A stretch of 20,462 nucleotides of DNA. It comes from Candidatus Azambacteria bacterium. GTDB taxonomy: Bacteria; Patescibacteriota; Minisyncoccia; GWC2-36-17; WO2-46-25. Location: assembly GCA_024654415.1 (NCBI GenBank), contig JANLHQ010000059.1, positions 1 to 20,462 of the forward strand, read 5' to 3'. Both the position numbers and the translations under genes were made by a program. Below the pieces are notes generated by a model, which had not been told where the DNA came from, did no database searches, and was given only the letters and a program-made list of their open reading frames with translations. Below, in pieces: positions 13,173 through 18,888 of the stretch (its first letter is position 1; each line of letters opens with the position of its first letter).

Positions 13173-13320
13173 CAAAGCGAGTAGATATGAGCGACTGCTC
13201 TCAGCAGGAGTCGAACAAGAGGGGGGTCGGGGAAACACTTTGTTTTCCAGTGAAGGAAGGAATGGGAAAACCGTGGGTTTCCCAGAAGTGAGATAGCAAG
13301 GCGTCCTGCCGAGAGCACCA
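13152..13320. mobile_element. Miniature structured insertion at the tRNA-Arg 3' end (element 2)
   Basis: The tRNA 3' segment 13152-13172 is followed, after a 23-nt loop, by its reverse complement (13196-13216, one mismatch in 21). Then 13 nt lead to hairpin 1 (13230-13256 region, GGAAACA/TGTTTTCC with a bulged T), GTGAAGGAA, hairpin 2 TGGGAAA/TTTCCCA (13263-13284) and a second direct copy of the tRNA end, TCCTGCCGAGAGCAC (13304-13318, identical to 13159-13173), now with CCA. The geometry matches element 1 at dinB. It encodes no protein. Confidence 0.7.
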
Positions 13321-13333
13321 GATTTATTACACT

Positions 13334-13362
13334 AAAAAACCAACGAGAACGTTGGTTTTTTT
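13334..13362 (+). terminator. Terminator downstream of tRNA-Arg
   Basis: A perfect 12-bp stem AAAAAACCAACG (13334-13345) / CGTTGGTTTTTT (13350-13361) with the tetraloop AGAA and a run of seven T. It probably terminated the original tRNA transcript before element 2 arrived. Confidence 0.88.
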
Positions 13363-13366
13363 AATC

Positions 13367-13460
13367 TTGATTTTTTTGTACGAAATATGCTATGAAGAGA
13401 GCCACGGGACATTTCGCCGCTATCGTGCGGCACGCCATACAGAACTTTAACAAAAAGAGG
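13367..13460 (+). promoter_or_regulatory. Promoter and conserved 5' leader, copy 1 (PurM homologue)
   Basis: TTGATT (13367-13372), an 18-nt spacer and TATGAA (13391-13396), then about 60 nt that align gaplessly with 14751-14813. They share CCACGG, a GCCGC-tatcgt-GCGGC hairpin (13416-13431) and ATACAGAACTTTAACAA. About 45 extra nt separate the block from the gene's own GGGGAGG ribosome site. Together with element 2 and the terminator, this accounts for the 13173-13507 gap. Confidence 0.6.
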
Positions 13461-13507
13461 TAAAACTATTTATCTCAAAAATCAAAACACTCAAGGGGAG
13501 GAAGACT

Positions 13508-14617
13508 ATGTGTGAAAACGAAGATATGACATACGCAGGAGTAGGCGTTAATTACGACGCAATGGATCCATTCAAACGCGATGCGCAACGTGCCGCGCGC
13601 GAGACGGCGGGAAACATTAATCGACTTGGTTTTTCCGAAGTCGGGATGAGTCGTGGAGAAAGTGCATATCTCCTTGAAAGGCCGGACCATTATCTGGCGC
13701 ACGTCGAGGAAGGCCTCGGCACGAAAAACCTCGTCGCTGATGCCATGTATCGTCTTACTGGCAAGTCGTATTACGATCAAATCGCGCAGGATGCTGTGGC
13801 AATGATCGCGAACGACATGATTACGCTTGGCGCCCTACCGCTTTCGATGGCAATGCACCTCGCCGTCGGCGACTCCGATTGGTTCGACGACAAGAAAAGG
13901 TGCCACGACCTCATCGAAGGTTGGAAAAAGGCATGTATGCTTGCGCGCTGTGCGTGGGGCGGGGGCGAAACACCAACCCTGAAAGGAGTTGTTGTGCCTG
14001 GCACGATAGTGCTCTCCGGCTCGGCAATGGGTGTCGTACAGCCGAAGGGACGACTTATTACCGCCAACATTCAGCATGACGACGCAATTGTCCTCATCGA
14101 AAGTTCTGGTATTCATGCGAACGGTCTCACGATGGCTCGGAAGATTGCCGACAACCTGCCAAACGGCTACCTCACGAAGCTCACCGATGGGAGAGCGTAT
14201 GGTGAAACGTTACTTGACCCAACTCACATATACGTCGCGCTCATCGAGGGGTGCCTCGACTACGGCATTGATATTCATTACACCGCAAACATCACGGGGC
14301 ATGGCTGGCGTAAGCTGATGCGTGCAACGCAACCATTTGCCTACATCATTGAGCGTCTGCCAATACAGCTTCCCATCTTTGGGTTCCTGCAGGAGCATGG
14401 ACCTATAGATGACATGGAGGCATACGGCAATTTCAACATGGGAGCGGGGTTTGCTCTCTACGTGTCAGAAGCAGATGTAGAGAAGGTTCAGGGAATAGCT
14501 AGAAGTCTTGGACTTAACTCATTCTACGCCGGACACATCGAGAAGTGTGAGACAAAAAAGGTCATTATCAAACCCAAGAACATCGAATACCTTGGTTCAA
14601 CCCTGGGCGTTCGATAA
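13508..14617 (+). CDS. purM: PurM-family (AIR synthetase-like) protein
   Basis: 369 residues, slightly longer than typical PurM. Family landmarks in order: YAGVGVNYDAMDPFKRDAQ (N-terminus), LGTKNLVADAM (nucleotide-site region), QDAVAMIANDMITLGALPL, WGGGETPTLKGVV, GSAMGVV, SSGIHANGLTMAR, ETLLDPTHIYV, ITGHGWRKLMRA and NMGAGFALYV. PurM closes FGAM to 5-aminoimidazole ribotide with ATP in purine synthesis. No other pur gene is nearby and CPR organisms usually lack the whole pathway, so this could be a salvage variant or a repurposed relative. A strong SD (AAGGGGAGGAAGACT) precedes the ATG. It has its own promoter, a leader shared with the next gene, and its own terminator. Confidence 0.85.
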   Translation: MCENEDMTYAGVGVNYDAMDPFKRDAQRAARETAGNINRLGFSEVGMSRGESAYLLERPDHYLAHVEEGLGTKNLVADAMYRLTGKSYYDQIAQDAVAMIANDMITLGALPLSMAMHLAVGDSDWFDDKKRCHDLIEGWKKACMLARCAWGGGETPTLKGVVVPGTIVLSGSAMGVVQPKGRLITANIQHDDAIVLIESSGIHANGLTMARKIADNLPNGYLTKLTDGRAYGETLLDPTHIYVALIEGCLDYGIDIHYTANITGHGWRKLMRATQPFAYIIERLPIQLPIFGFLQEHGPIDDMEAYGNFNMGAGFALYVSEADVEKVQGIARSLGLNSFYAGHIEKCETKKVIIKPKNIEYLGSTLGVR

Positions 14618-14634
14618 TTCACAACAAACAATCA

Positions 14635-14673
14635 AGCGGCTTCGTCTATATGACGAAGCCGCTATTTTTTTTT
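14635..14673 (+). terminator. Terminator of the PurM-family gene
   Basis: A perfect 12-bp stem AGCGGCTTCGTC / GACGAAGCCGCT (14635-14646, 14652-14663) with a 5-nt loop is followed by a T9 tract. Confidence 0.92.
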
Positions 14674-14727
14674 GAAAAAAGAACAAAGAGTTTGCCGCCA
14701 TATGTGTGTGCACATTACCTTTTGGTC

Positions 14728-14816
14728 TTGATTTTTTGTGCAAAACATGCTATGAAAAAGACCACGGCATATTCCGTCGCGATCGTGCGGCATGCTATAC
14801 AGAACTTTAACAAGGA
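14728..14816 (+). promoter_or_regulatory. Promoter and conserved 5' leader, copy 2 (zinc-ribbon gene)
   Basis: TTGATT (14728-14733), a 17-nt spacer and TATGAA (14751-14756), followed by a leader homologous to 13391-13453. The central hairpin is kept by a wobble change (GTCGC-gatcgt-GCGGC, 14776-14791). The block ends in ATACAGAACTTTAACAAGGAGG, which here supplies the ribosome-binding site directly. Confidence 0.6.
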
Positions 14817-14823
14817 GGATACT

Positions 14824-15078
14824 ATGTGCCCTTCATTGCATGAAGAGCTTGGCTTCAAAATATTTGGAGAAAAGGAAGAACGAAGCACCGCAAGCGAGGA
14901 AAGCAATGTGTGCAAAAAGTGCGGTGCCACCCTTCGTGGTGTGCTCACTGGGCGACGCATCTCGATTAGTAATGCTAATGGCGATAATGGCGAATTCACA
15001 TTCATCATTATCACCTACTGCCCTCACTGTGATAAGAAGCCAATTGGTCAACGCAAAAACACGCGGCGTAAGAGATAA
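14824..15078 (+). CDS. Small CxxC...CxxC zinc-ribbon protein
   Basis: 84 residues from the ATG at 14824, chosen because AAGGAGG lies 7 nt upstream. A variable N-terminus (MCPSLHEELGFKIFGEKEER) precedes one zinc ribbon with C30-KKC33 and C66-PHC69 separated by a beta-rich stretch (ATLRGVLTGRRISIS...FIIITY). The tail is strongly basic (KKPIGQRKNTRRKR), compatible with nucleic-acid contact. I do not recognise a family. It shares its leader with the upstream PurM-family gene and is followed at 51 nt by another zinc-ribbon gene with no terminator between, so the two small genes are probably cotranscribed. Confidence 0.72.
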   Translation: MCPSLHEELGFKIFGEKEERSTASEESNVCKKCGATLRGVLTGRRISISNANGDNGEFTFIIITYCPHCDKKPIGQRKNTRRKR

Positions 15079-15129
15079 TCTAACTTAGCACTATAAAGAA
15101 ACCTTACTAATAAGGAGAGGAGGAAGTCT

Positions 15130-15375
15130 ATGGCGGATTTTCCAAAAAGAAGGTGTGGGGGGTGCGGCACTTTTTGTGGAGATGTCGCAGACTACTGTGG
15201 GCGGTGCGGGACAAAACTTCCCCCGCCACTAGTACCTGTCGACGCCGAAGAGAGAAGAAGTCACTTCGCTATTATTTGCGGAGAAGGAAAAAGGCATCAC
15301 ATCCTCAAAGAGCCGTTTAATATAGCCTACTGCATTGCGTGTGGGAAGATCATAGCATCCCCCACACTTCACTAA
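15130..15375 (+). CDS. Small double zinc-ribbon protein
   Basis: 81 residues. The N-terminal ribbon has C9-GGC12 and C23-GRC26 (CGGCGTFCGDVADYCGRCGTKL), the form of zinc-ribbon_2/DZR modules, with a further C16. A second potential site uses C50, His56/57 and C68-IAC71 near the C-terminus. Function is unknown; such double ribbons often mediate protein contacts. The ribosome site AAGGAGAGGAGG is strong. It is probably cotranscribed with the preceding zinc-ribbon gene and ends in a strong terminator. Confidence 0.75.
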   Translation: MADFPKRRCGGCGTFCGDVADYCGRCGTKLPPPLVPVDAEERRSHFAIICGEGKRHHILKEPFNIAYCIACGKIIASPTLH

Positions 15376-15376
15376 C

Positions 15377-15414
15377 AATGCGCTAGACACATCACGTGTC
15401 TAGCGCATTTTTTT
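15377..15414 (+). terminator. Terminator of the zinc-ribbon pair
   Basis: A perfect 14-bp stem AATGCGCTAGACAC / GTGTCTAGCGCATT (15377-15390, 15396-15409) with loop ATCAC is followed by T-rich sequence. It begins 2 nt after the stop codon. Confidence 0.92.
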
Positions 15415-15429
15415 ATTTTCCCTATCACA

Positions 15430-16137
15430 TTATTTCTCTTCTTTCTTGTGCTCTTCGTGTTCAAGCGCTTTTTCTTCTTTTTTTACTACTTGCTCTGCAA
15501 GCTCGCGCTTTGCATAAAAATTCATAAGTGAGAATACAATCATACCAGTAAATATCACGCCGATCGCATTAATGGTAAAAATAAGCAGGGCTCCCATTAT
15601 GATCTGTGTGTCAAAATTTGCGATGCCGATGCCAATAACCGAGAGCGGCGGGATAAGCGCCACCGAAATTGCTACCCCAGGGAGAGTTGCGCTAAGCTTT
15701 GGTTTTACCAGTGCAAATGACGCAGCAAGCCCTGCCACCACACCGATTGCGCCAAATAAAAGAGAAGGGGTGGTACGAGACAAAATCTCTGGAGTGTACC
15801 CGCTTACCTCCGGAGAAAAAATAACCGTTACAACCGCGGCGGCACCGATAATTAATATAATTGCCTTTGCGAGTGTATTCAGCGCCCTCTTAATAAGTAA
15901 AAGGTCGGACATAATAATACCCATAGCCAAACTAAGAATTGGATATAAGATCGGCGCAATTAGCATGCTTCCCACTATTACCGCAGAGCTATTAGTCAAT
16001 AATCCAAACGTTGCCATAAGCACGGATAACACAACCATAAGAAAAAAATCGTTGTTGGGCGTGCTGTGCGTAATAAGCTCTTCTACTGCACTCGCCTTGT
16101 CTTTATTCGTAATATTTTGAAATAACCCATGAAACAT
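15430..16137 (-). CDS. DUF389 family integral membrane protein
   Basis: 235 residues with about six transmembrane helices. LMVVLSVLMATFGLLTNSSAVIVGSMLIAPILYPILSLAMG (about 33-73) is the conserved DUF389 block, followed by helices around 85-107, 127-145, 150-172 (LPGVAISVALIPPLSVIGIGIA) and 180-205. A charged C-terminal tail (KRELAEQVVKKEEKALEHEEHKKEEK) follows. The family is widespread in bacteria and archaea; transport has been suggested but no substrate is established. It is the only minus-strand gene in the 12.5-17.6 kb plus-strand block and lies convergent to the zinc-ribbon pair. On the minus strand TATAAT (16190-16185) lies about 50 nt upstream. Confidence 0.85.
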   Translation of the reverse strand: MFHGLFQNITNKDKASAVEELITHSTPNNDFFLMVVLSVLMATFGLLTNSSAVIVGSMLIAPILYPILSLAMGIIMSDLLLIKRALNTLAKAIILIIGAAAVVTVIFSPEVSGYTPEILSRTTPSLLFGAIGVVAGLAASFALVKPKLSATLPGVAISVALIPPLSVIGIGIANFDTQIIMGALLIFTINAIGVIFTGMIVFSLMNFYAKRELAEQVVKKEEKALEHEEHKKEEK

Positions 16138-16235
16138 ACTTTTTCTTGTAAATAAAAAATAAATTGATAAAAGCTGTCTTTACAATTATACTATACTCTT
16201 ATTAAAAATCCATCCATTTTAATTACCTTTCTTCC

Positions 16236-16264
16236 TTGACCATACCACCACCATACATTATAGT
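16236..16264 (+). promoter_or_regulatory. Promoter of the RquA-like methyltransferase gene
   Basis: TTGACC (16236-16241), a 17-nt spacer and TATAGT (16259-16264) form a near-consensus sigma-70-type promoter. A GGGGGGAGG ribosome site follows before the ATG at 16308. Confidence 0.7.
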
Positions 16265-16307
16265 GGCGCGATGTTCTTTTAAACTATAAAAGGGGGGGAG
16301 GCAAGTT

Positions 16308-17108
16308 ATGTACGCACTACTTACAGCAGGAGCAATTGGAGGCATCATTACGATGAGCGTCGTCGTTACGTATTTTTTTGCTGTGACACGAGGATCGCTT
16401 ATTGTGCAAGAAGCATATAACGGCAAAGATCCGTCTAACCATATCTATCTGATTTACAAAAGTAAATTTTTGATATGGCTCACAGACCGTCAACCGATCA
16501 TTTCCGCGATTTTATTATGGAACTATGATCGACTTGTAAAAGACGTTGTGAAGCGCCTCGGCAACTCTTTGCACGGAAAAGATGTACTACAACTCTCGTG
16601 CGCGTTCGGTAATATATCTGAAAAGCTCGCAGAAACATGCAATAAAAACGGTGCAAACCTTGTTATTGCAGACATGATTCCGCATGAGCTTGAAAACACC
16701 AAAAACAAGCTCGATAAATGCGGGCTACACGCTTCATTTGAGGCGTGTGATGCAACGGCATTGCCCTATCAAAGCGAGTCGTTTGACTATGTTATATCCT
16801 TCTTCCTTTTTCATGAACTTCCTTTAGAAAAAAAGAGGAAGGCACTGCAGGAAAGTATGCGGATAGTGAAGCCCGGCGGAAAGATTATCCTCGCCGAGTT
16901 TCATAAACCCGATTCCTGGGTTTTGCGTTTATCTGGGCGGGCTTTCTTCTTCGTATTCGAGCGGTATGCCCGTGAAATGTGGCATACATTCGAGCTAGAA
17001 ACAGAAATACGATCATACGCTGATCACCCTGATGAATGGATATTTTCACGCCGTCCTATTTTCAAAGGAAACTACTTTTCTTTCGAGGCACAAAAAGTGC
17101 CTCACTAA
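16308..17108 (+). CDS. Membrane-anchored RquA-like SAM-dependent methyltransferase
   Basis: 266 residues. An N-terminal hydrophobic helix (about 5-26) precedes a class I methyltransferase-like domain. Several segments resemble rhodoquinone-biosynthesis protein RquA: IISAILLWNYDRL (about 64-76), the glycine-poor motif I LQLSCAFGN (94-102) in place of the usual GxGxG, LVIADMIPHELEN, FDYVISFFLFHELPLEKKRKAL (159-180) and RIVKPGGKIILAEFHKPDSW. RquA replaces a quinone methoxy group by an amino group using SAM; whether this homologue does so is unknown, since no quinone pathway is seen here. It could equally be an ordinary methyltransferase of that clade. It has its own promoter and terminator. Confidence 0.7.
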   Translation: MYALLTAGAIGGIITMSVVVTYFFAVTRGSLIVQEAYNGKDPSNHIYLIYKSKFLIWLTDRQPIISAILLWNYDRLVKDVVKRLGNSLHGKDVLQLSCAFGNISEKLAETCNKNGANLVIADMIPHELENTKNKLDKCGLHASFEACDATALPYQSESFDYVISFFLFHELPLEKKRKALQESMRIVKPGGKIILAEFHKPDSWVLRLSGRAFFFVFERYAREMWHTFELETEIRSYADHPDEWIFSRRPIFKGNYFSFEAQKVPH

Positions 17109-17114
17109 ACCAAT

Positions 17115-17147
17115 AAAACGGCTCGCAGAATCTTGCGAGCCGTTTTT
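17115..17147 (+). terminator. Terminator of the methyltransferase gene
   Basis: A perfect 13-bp stem AAAACGGCTCGCA (17115-17127) / TGCGAGCCGTTTT (17134-17146) with a 6-nt loop and a T5 tract. Confidence 0.92.
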
Positions 17148-17149
17148 AT

Positions 17150-17178
17150 TTGACAGATCGCTCTTTTTCCAATATATT
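17150..17178 (+). promoter_or_regulatory. Consensus promoter of the 3D-domain gene
   Basis: A perfect -35 TTGACA (17150-17155), a 17-nt spacer and TATATT (17173-17178). The predicted start is near 17185, immediately before a terminator-like hairpin. Confidence 0.75.
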
Positions 17179-17190
17179 CTATTACATAAT

Positions 17191-17214
17191 AAAAAAATCC
17201 CTGTGGGGATTTTT
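17191..17214 (+). terminator. Terminator-like hairpin in the 3D-gene leader (possible attenuator)
   Basis: AAAAATCCC (17193-17201) / GGGATTTTT (17206-17214) with a TGTG loop lies between the promoter and the ribosome-binding site. It could act as an attenuator or as a 5' stabilising stem; the G+C core is only 3 bp. Confidence 0.4.
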
Positions 17215-17245
17215 GCGTTAAAAACACTCTCTATAAGGAGGATTC

Positions 17246-17641
17246 ATGAGAAGCAAATTCACGCTTCTTGCTGTATTATTCTTTCTCTTGTGTGAGCCAA
17301 TCGTATTTGCTCTCGCACGAGAAAACATCTCAGGAGAAAGGATCGAAAAAAATATACGGGTACTGTCTGTAACAGTCACAGCATACTCGAGCACGCATGA
17401 CCAAACCGACGACTCACCATTCACTATGGCGAGTGGGAAGCGTGTATATGACGGTGCTATCGCTGCAAATTTTTTGCCCTTTGGCACTGAGGTGATGCTT
17501 CCTGAATTGTACGATGACAAGGTATTTATCGTAGAAGATAGGATGCATAGACGGTTTTCAAACAGAGTTGATATCTGGATGGAAACAAGAGAGGAGGCAT
17601 TAGAGTTTGGTATAAAACGGGTCACAATAAAAATATTATGA
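17246..17641 (+). CDS. Secreted 3D-domain (double-psi beta-barrel) protein
   Basis: 131 residues. The N-terminal signal peptide (MRSKFTLLAVLFFLLCEPIV) is probably cleaved near FALA-R. The 3D domain spans about 42-131: VTVTAYSSTHDQTDDSPFTMASG, IAANFLPFGTEVMLP, VFIVEDRMHRRF and NRVDIWMETREEALEFGIKRVTIKIL. Of the three family aspartates, the ED and VD ones are present, while the IAVD position reads IAAN. 3D domains occur in lytic transglycosylase-like and resuscitation-type wall proteins, so cell-wall remodelling is a plausible but inferred role. A strong SD (AAGGAGG) precedes the ATG. The next gene converges on a shared terminator. Confidence 0.82.
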   Translation: MRSKFTLLAVLFFLLCEPIVFALARENISGERIEKNIRVLSVTVTAYSSTHDQTDDSPFTMASGKRVYDGAIAANFLPFGTEVMLPELYDDKVFIVEDRMHRRFSNRVDIWMETREEALEFGIKRVTIKIL

Positions 17642-17655
17642 CCCAAAAAAAGCAA

Positions 17656-17690
17656 AAAGGGACAGCACAATGCTGTCCCTTTCTTTTTTA
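17656..17690. terminator. Bidirectional terminator between convergent genes
   Basis: A perfect 12-bp stem AAAGGGACAGCA (17656-17667) / TGCTGTCCCTTT (17671-17682) with a 3-nt loop, A-rich to the left and T-rich to the right. It serves the 3D gene (plus) and the gene ending at 17710 (minus). Almost the same stem recurs at 18299-18328. Confidence 0.88.
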
Positions 17691-17709
17691 TTTATTTTTT
17701 AGAAAAGAC

Positions 17710-18171
17710 CTATTTCTTCCAATGAACGAACCGATGAAAATCTTGCGACCAAGTCTGTTGCCAAAAAGGGACATACTGTAGGGTCCACCCATTATGCCCC
17801 CACCACAAACGAGGCATAAAAAGATCGTTACCCCCTACTCTTCGCAATATCGTTCCTGGAAAATAAAGCTTATACTCCCTCCACTTATCTGGGATTCTCC
17901 CCTGAATCTTCAAAAGACACTCGGCGTGACACAAGCCGAGATTCATATCCACTATTCTAAGGTGGTCGCGTAGGTCTACAGCACAATAGGATTTCACAGA
18001 AACATACTCAGGAGACAGAGGATTTGCACCCCTATTACGGTTAAGAAATTTTGGGAAGAATATCTCTATACTGTCAATAGAAATTTCTTCCGGGCCCCCG
18101 ATGTCGGTGATTACTTCAAGATAATTCTTTTTTCCTCTCCTCGTCATTCCTTCTATGATTTCTCCCACCAT
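17710..18171 (-). CDS. Tandem paralogue A, unknown function
   Basis: 153 residues, clearly homologous along their length to the upstream-lying 18351-18779 product. Shared blocks: YLEVITDIGGPEEISIDSIEIFFP, DLRDHLRIVDMNLGLCHAECLLKIQGRIPDKW, YFPGTILRRVGG, and an aromatic-rich C-terminus (RLWWGHNGWTLQYVPFWQQTWSQDFHRFVHW). No signal peptide or transmembrane helix is visible. Relative to its paralogue it has about 10 extra residues around NRNRGANPLSPEYVSVKSY. I do not recognise a family. It has its own promoter, operator-like palindrome, leader and strong SD (AAAAAGGAGG), all duplicated with the gene. Confidence 0.75.
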   Translation of the reverse strand: MVGEIIEGMTRRGKKNYLEVITDIGGPEEISIDSIEIFFPKFLNRNRGANPLSPEYVSVKSYCAVDLRDHLRIVDMNLGLCHAECLLKIQGRIPDKWREYKLYFPGTILRRVGGNDLFMPRLWWGHNGWTLQYVPFWQQTWSQDFHRFVHWKK

Positions 18172-18197
18172 CGTCTTTCCTCCTTTTTAAAGTGCAT

Positions 18198-18262
18198 CCG
18201 CTGTATGCGGAAATAGTGTCACTATTTACTATTCTTATACCACTTACATTATTAAAATACAA
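18198..18262 (-). promoter_or_regulatory. Promoter, operator-like palindrome and leader hairpin of paralogue A
   Basis: Minus strand: TTGTAT (18262-18257), 17 nt, TATAAG (18239-18234). Exactly where transcription should start lies the interrupted palindrome AAATAGTGTCACTATTT (18211-18227), then a CCGC-tgtat-GCGG hairpin (18198-18210), then AAAAAGGAGG. The whole arrangement is repeated upstream of paralogue B. Confidence 0.65.
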
Positions 18263-18298
18263 GATACCCGATAGCATATATCGCGATCCACAATAAAG

Positions 18299-18328
18299 AA
18301 AAAGGGACAGCTTATGCTGTCCCTTTTT
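18299..18328 (-). terminator. Terminator of paralogue B
   Basis: A 13-bp stem AAAAAGGGACAGC (18299-18311) / GCTGTCCCTTTTT (18316-18328) with loop TTAT. It is near-identical to the 17656 terminator, as expected if terminator, gene and leader were duplicated as one unit. Confidence 0.88.
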
Positions 18329-18350
18329 GCTTTTTTTGTTACAAAAAGAA

Positions 18351-18779
18351 CTATCTTTTCATGCGGATAAAGGCATGCTTATCCCTCGACCAATCCCTGC
18401 GCCAAATCAGGTAATAGTATATAACCCACCCACTATTCTGCGTCCACGTTAAAGAGGGCATGTATAACAGTTTCTTCCCATGTACCACCCTCAATACCGT
18501 TCCTGGAAAAAGAAGAAAATACTTTTTCCACTCTTCTGGGAGTCTCCCTTGCACTTTTAAAAGACTTTCAGCATGACGTAGACCGACATCCCTATCCACT
18601 TCTTTTAGGTGATCGCAAATATCTGCGGCATGGAACGCAGTCGTATCCCTGCCGCGAAACAATGGAAAAAATAATTCGACATCGCACGGAGAGATTTCTT
18701 CCACGCCTCCAATATCACTGATCACCTCAAGATTCTCCACCTCCAATTTTCTGGTCTTTGTTTTAATACCTCTACTCAT
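18351..18779 (-). CDS. Tandem paralogue B, unknown function
   Basis: 142 residues. Aligns with paralogue A through NLEVISDIGGVEEISPCDVELFFPLF, DICDHLKEVDRDVGLRHAESLLKVQGRLPEEW, LLFPGTVLRVVHGKKLLYMP and a Trp/Tyr-rich end (WTQNSGWVIYYYLIWRRDWSRDKHAFIRMKR). The conserved core DIGGxEEIS...DHLxxVD...GLxHAExLLKxQGR looks like a compact soluble domain. No catalytic triad or metal site stands out. The SD AAAAAGGAGGAGAG is strong. The intact reading frames of both copies and their conserved regulatory DNA suggest that both are used. Confidence 0.75.
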   Translation of the reverse strand: MSRGIKTKTRKLEVENLEVISDIGGVEEISPCDVELFFPLFRGRDTTAFHAADICDHLKEVDRDVGLRHAESLLKVQGRLPEEWKKYFLLFPGTVLRVVHGKKLLYMPSLTWTQNSGWVIYYYLIWRRDWSRDKHAFIRMKR

Positions 18780-18805
18780 CTTCTCTCCTCCTTTTTAAAG
18801 TGCGT

Positions 18806-18870
18806 CCGCTGTATGCGGAAATAGTGACACTATTTACTATCCTTATACTGTATACACTAGTGAAATACAA
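18806..18870 (-). promoter_or_regulatory. Promoter, operator-like palindrome and leader hairpin of paralogue B
   Basis: Minus strand: TTGTAT (18870-18865), 17 nt, TATAAG (18847-18842), then the palindrome AAATAGTGACACTATTT (18819-18835) and the same CCGC/GCGG hairpin (18806-18818). The palindrome differs from copy A only at its centre base, so both half-sites are preserved. Confidence 0.65.
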
Positions 18871-18888
18871 GGGTCAGGAAAAAGAAAT

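Noticed and set aside
12735..13318. Minus-strand ORFs across tRNA-Arg encoding RQESNLQRLLRREVLYPFNYES and ALGRSRTCSASFGGRCC
   Set aside because: These are antisense translations of a tRNA gene and of the C2C2 gene, a well-known type of annotation artefact.
14650..14823. N-terminal extension of the zinc-ribbon gene (MTKPLFFFEKRTKS...)
   Set aside because: It would run through the upstream terminator, promoter and leader; the AAGGAGG site fixes the start at 14824.
17656..18328. Repeated AAAGGGACAGC/GCTGTCCCTTT hairpins as a possible CRISPR or repeat array
   Set aside because: There are only two copies, each directly after a gene and T-flanked; they are terminators duplicated with the paralogous genes.
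13173..18880. A genomic island integrated at tRNA-Arg spanning the accessory genes
   Set aside because: The only repeat of the tRNA 3' end found is 145 bp away; no integrase and no distal copy near 18.8 kb were seen.
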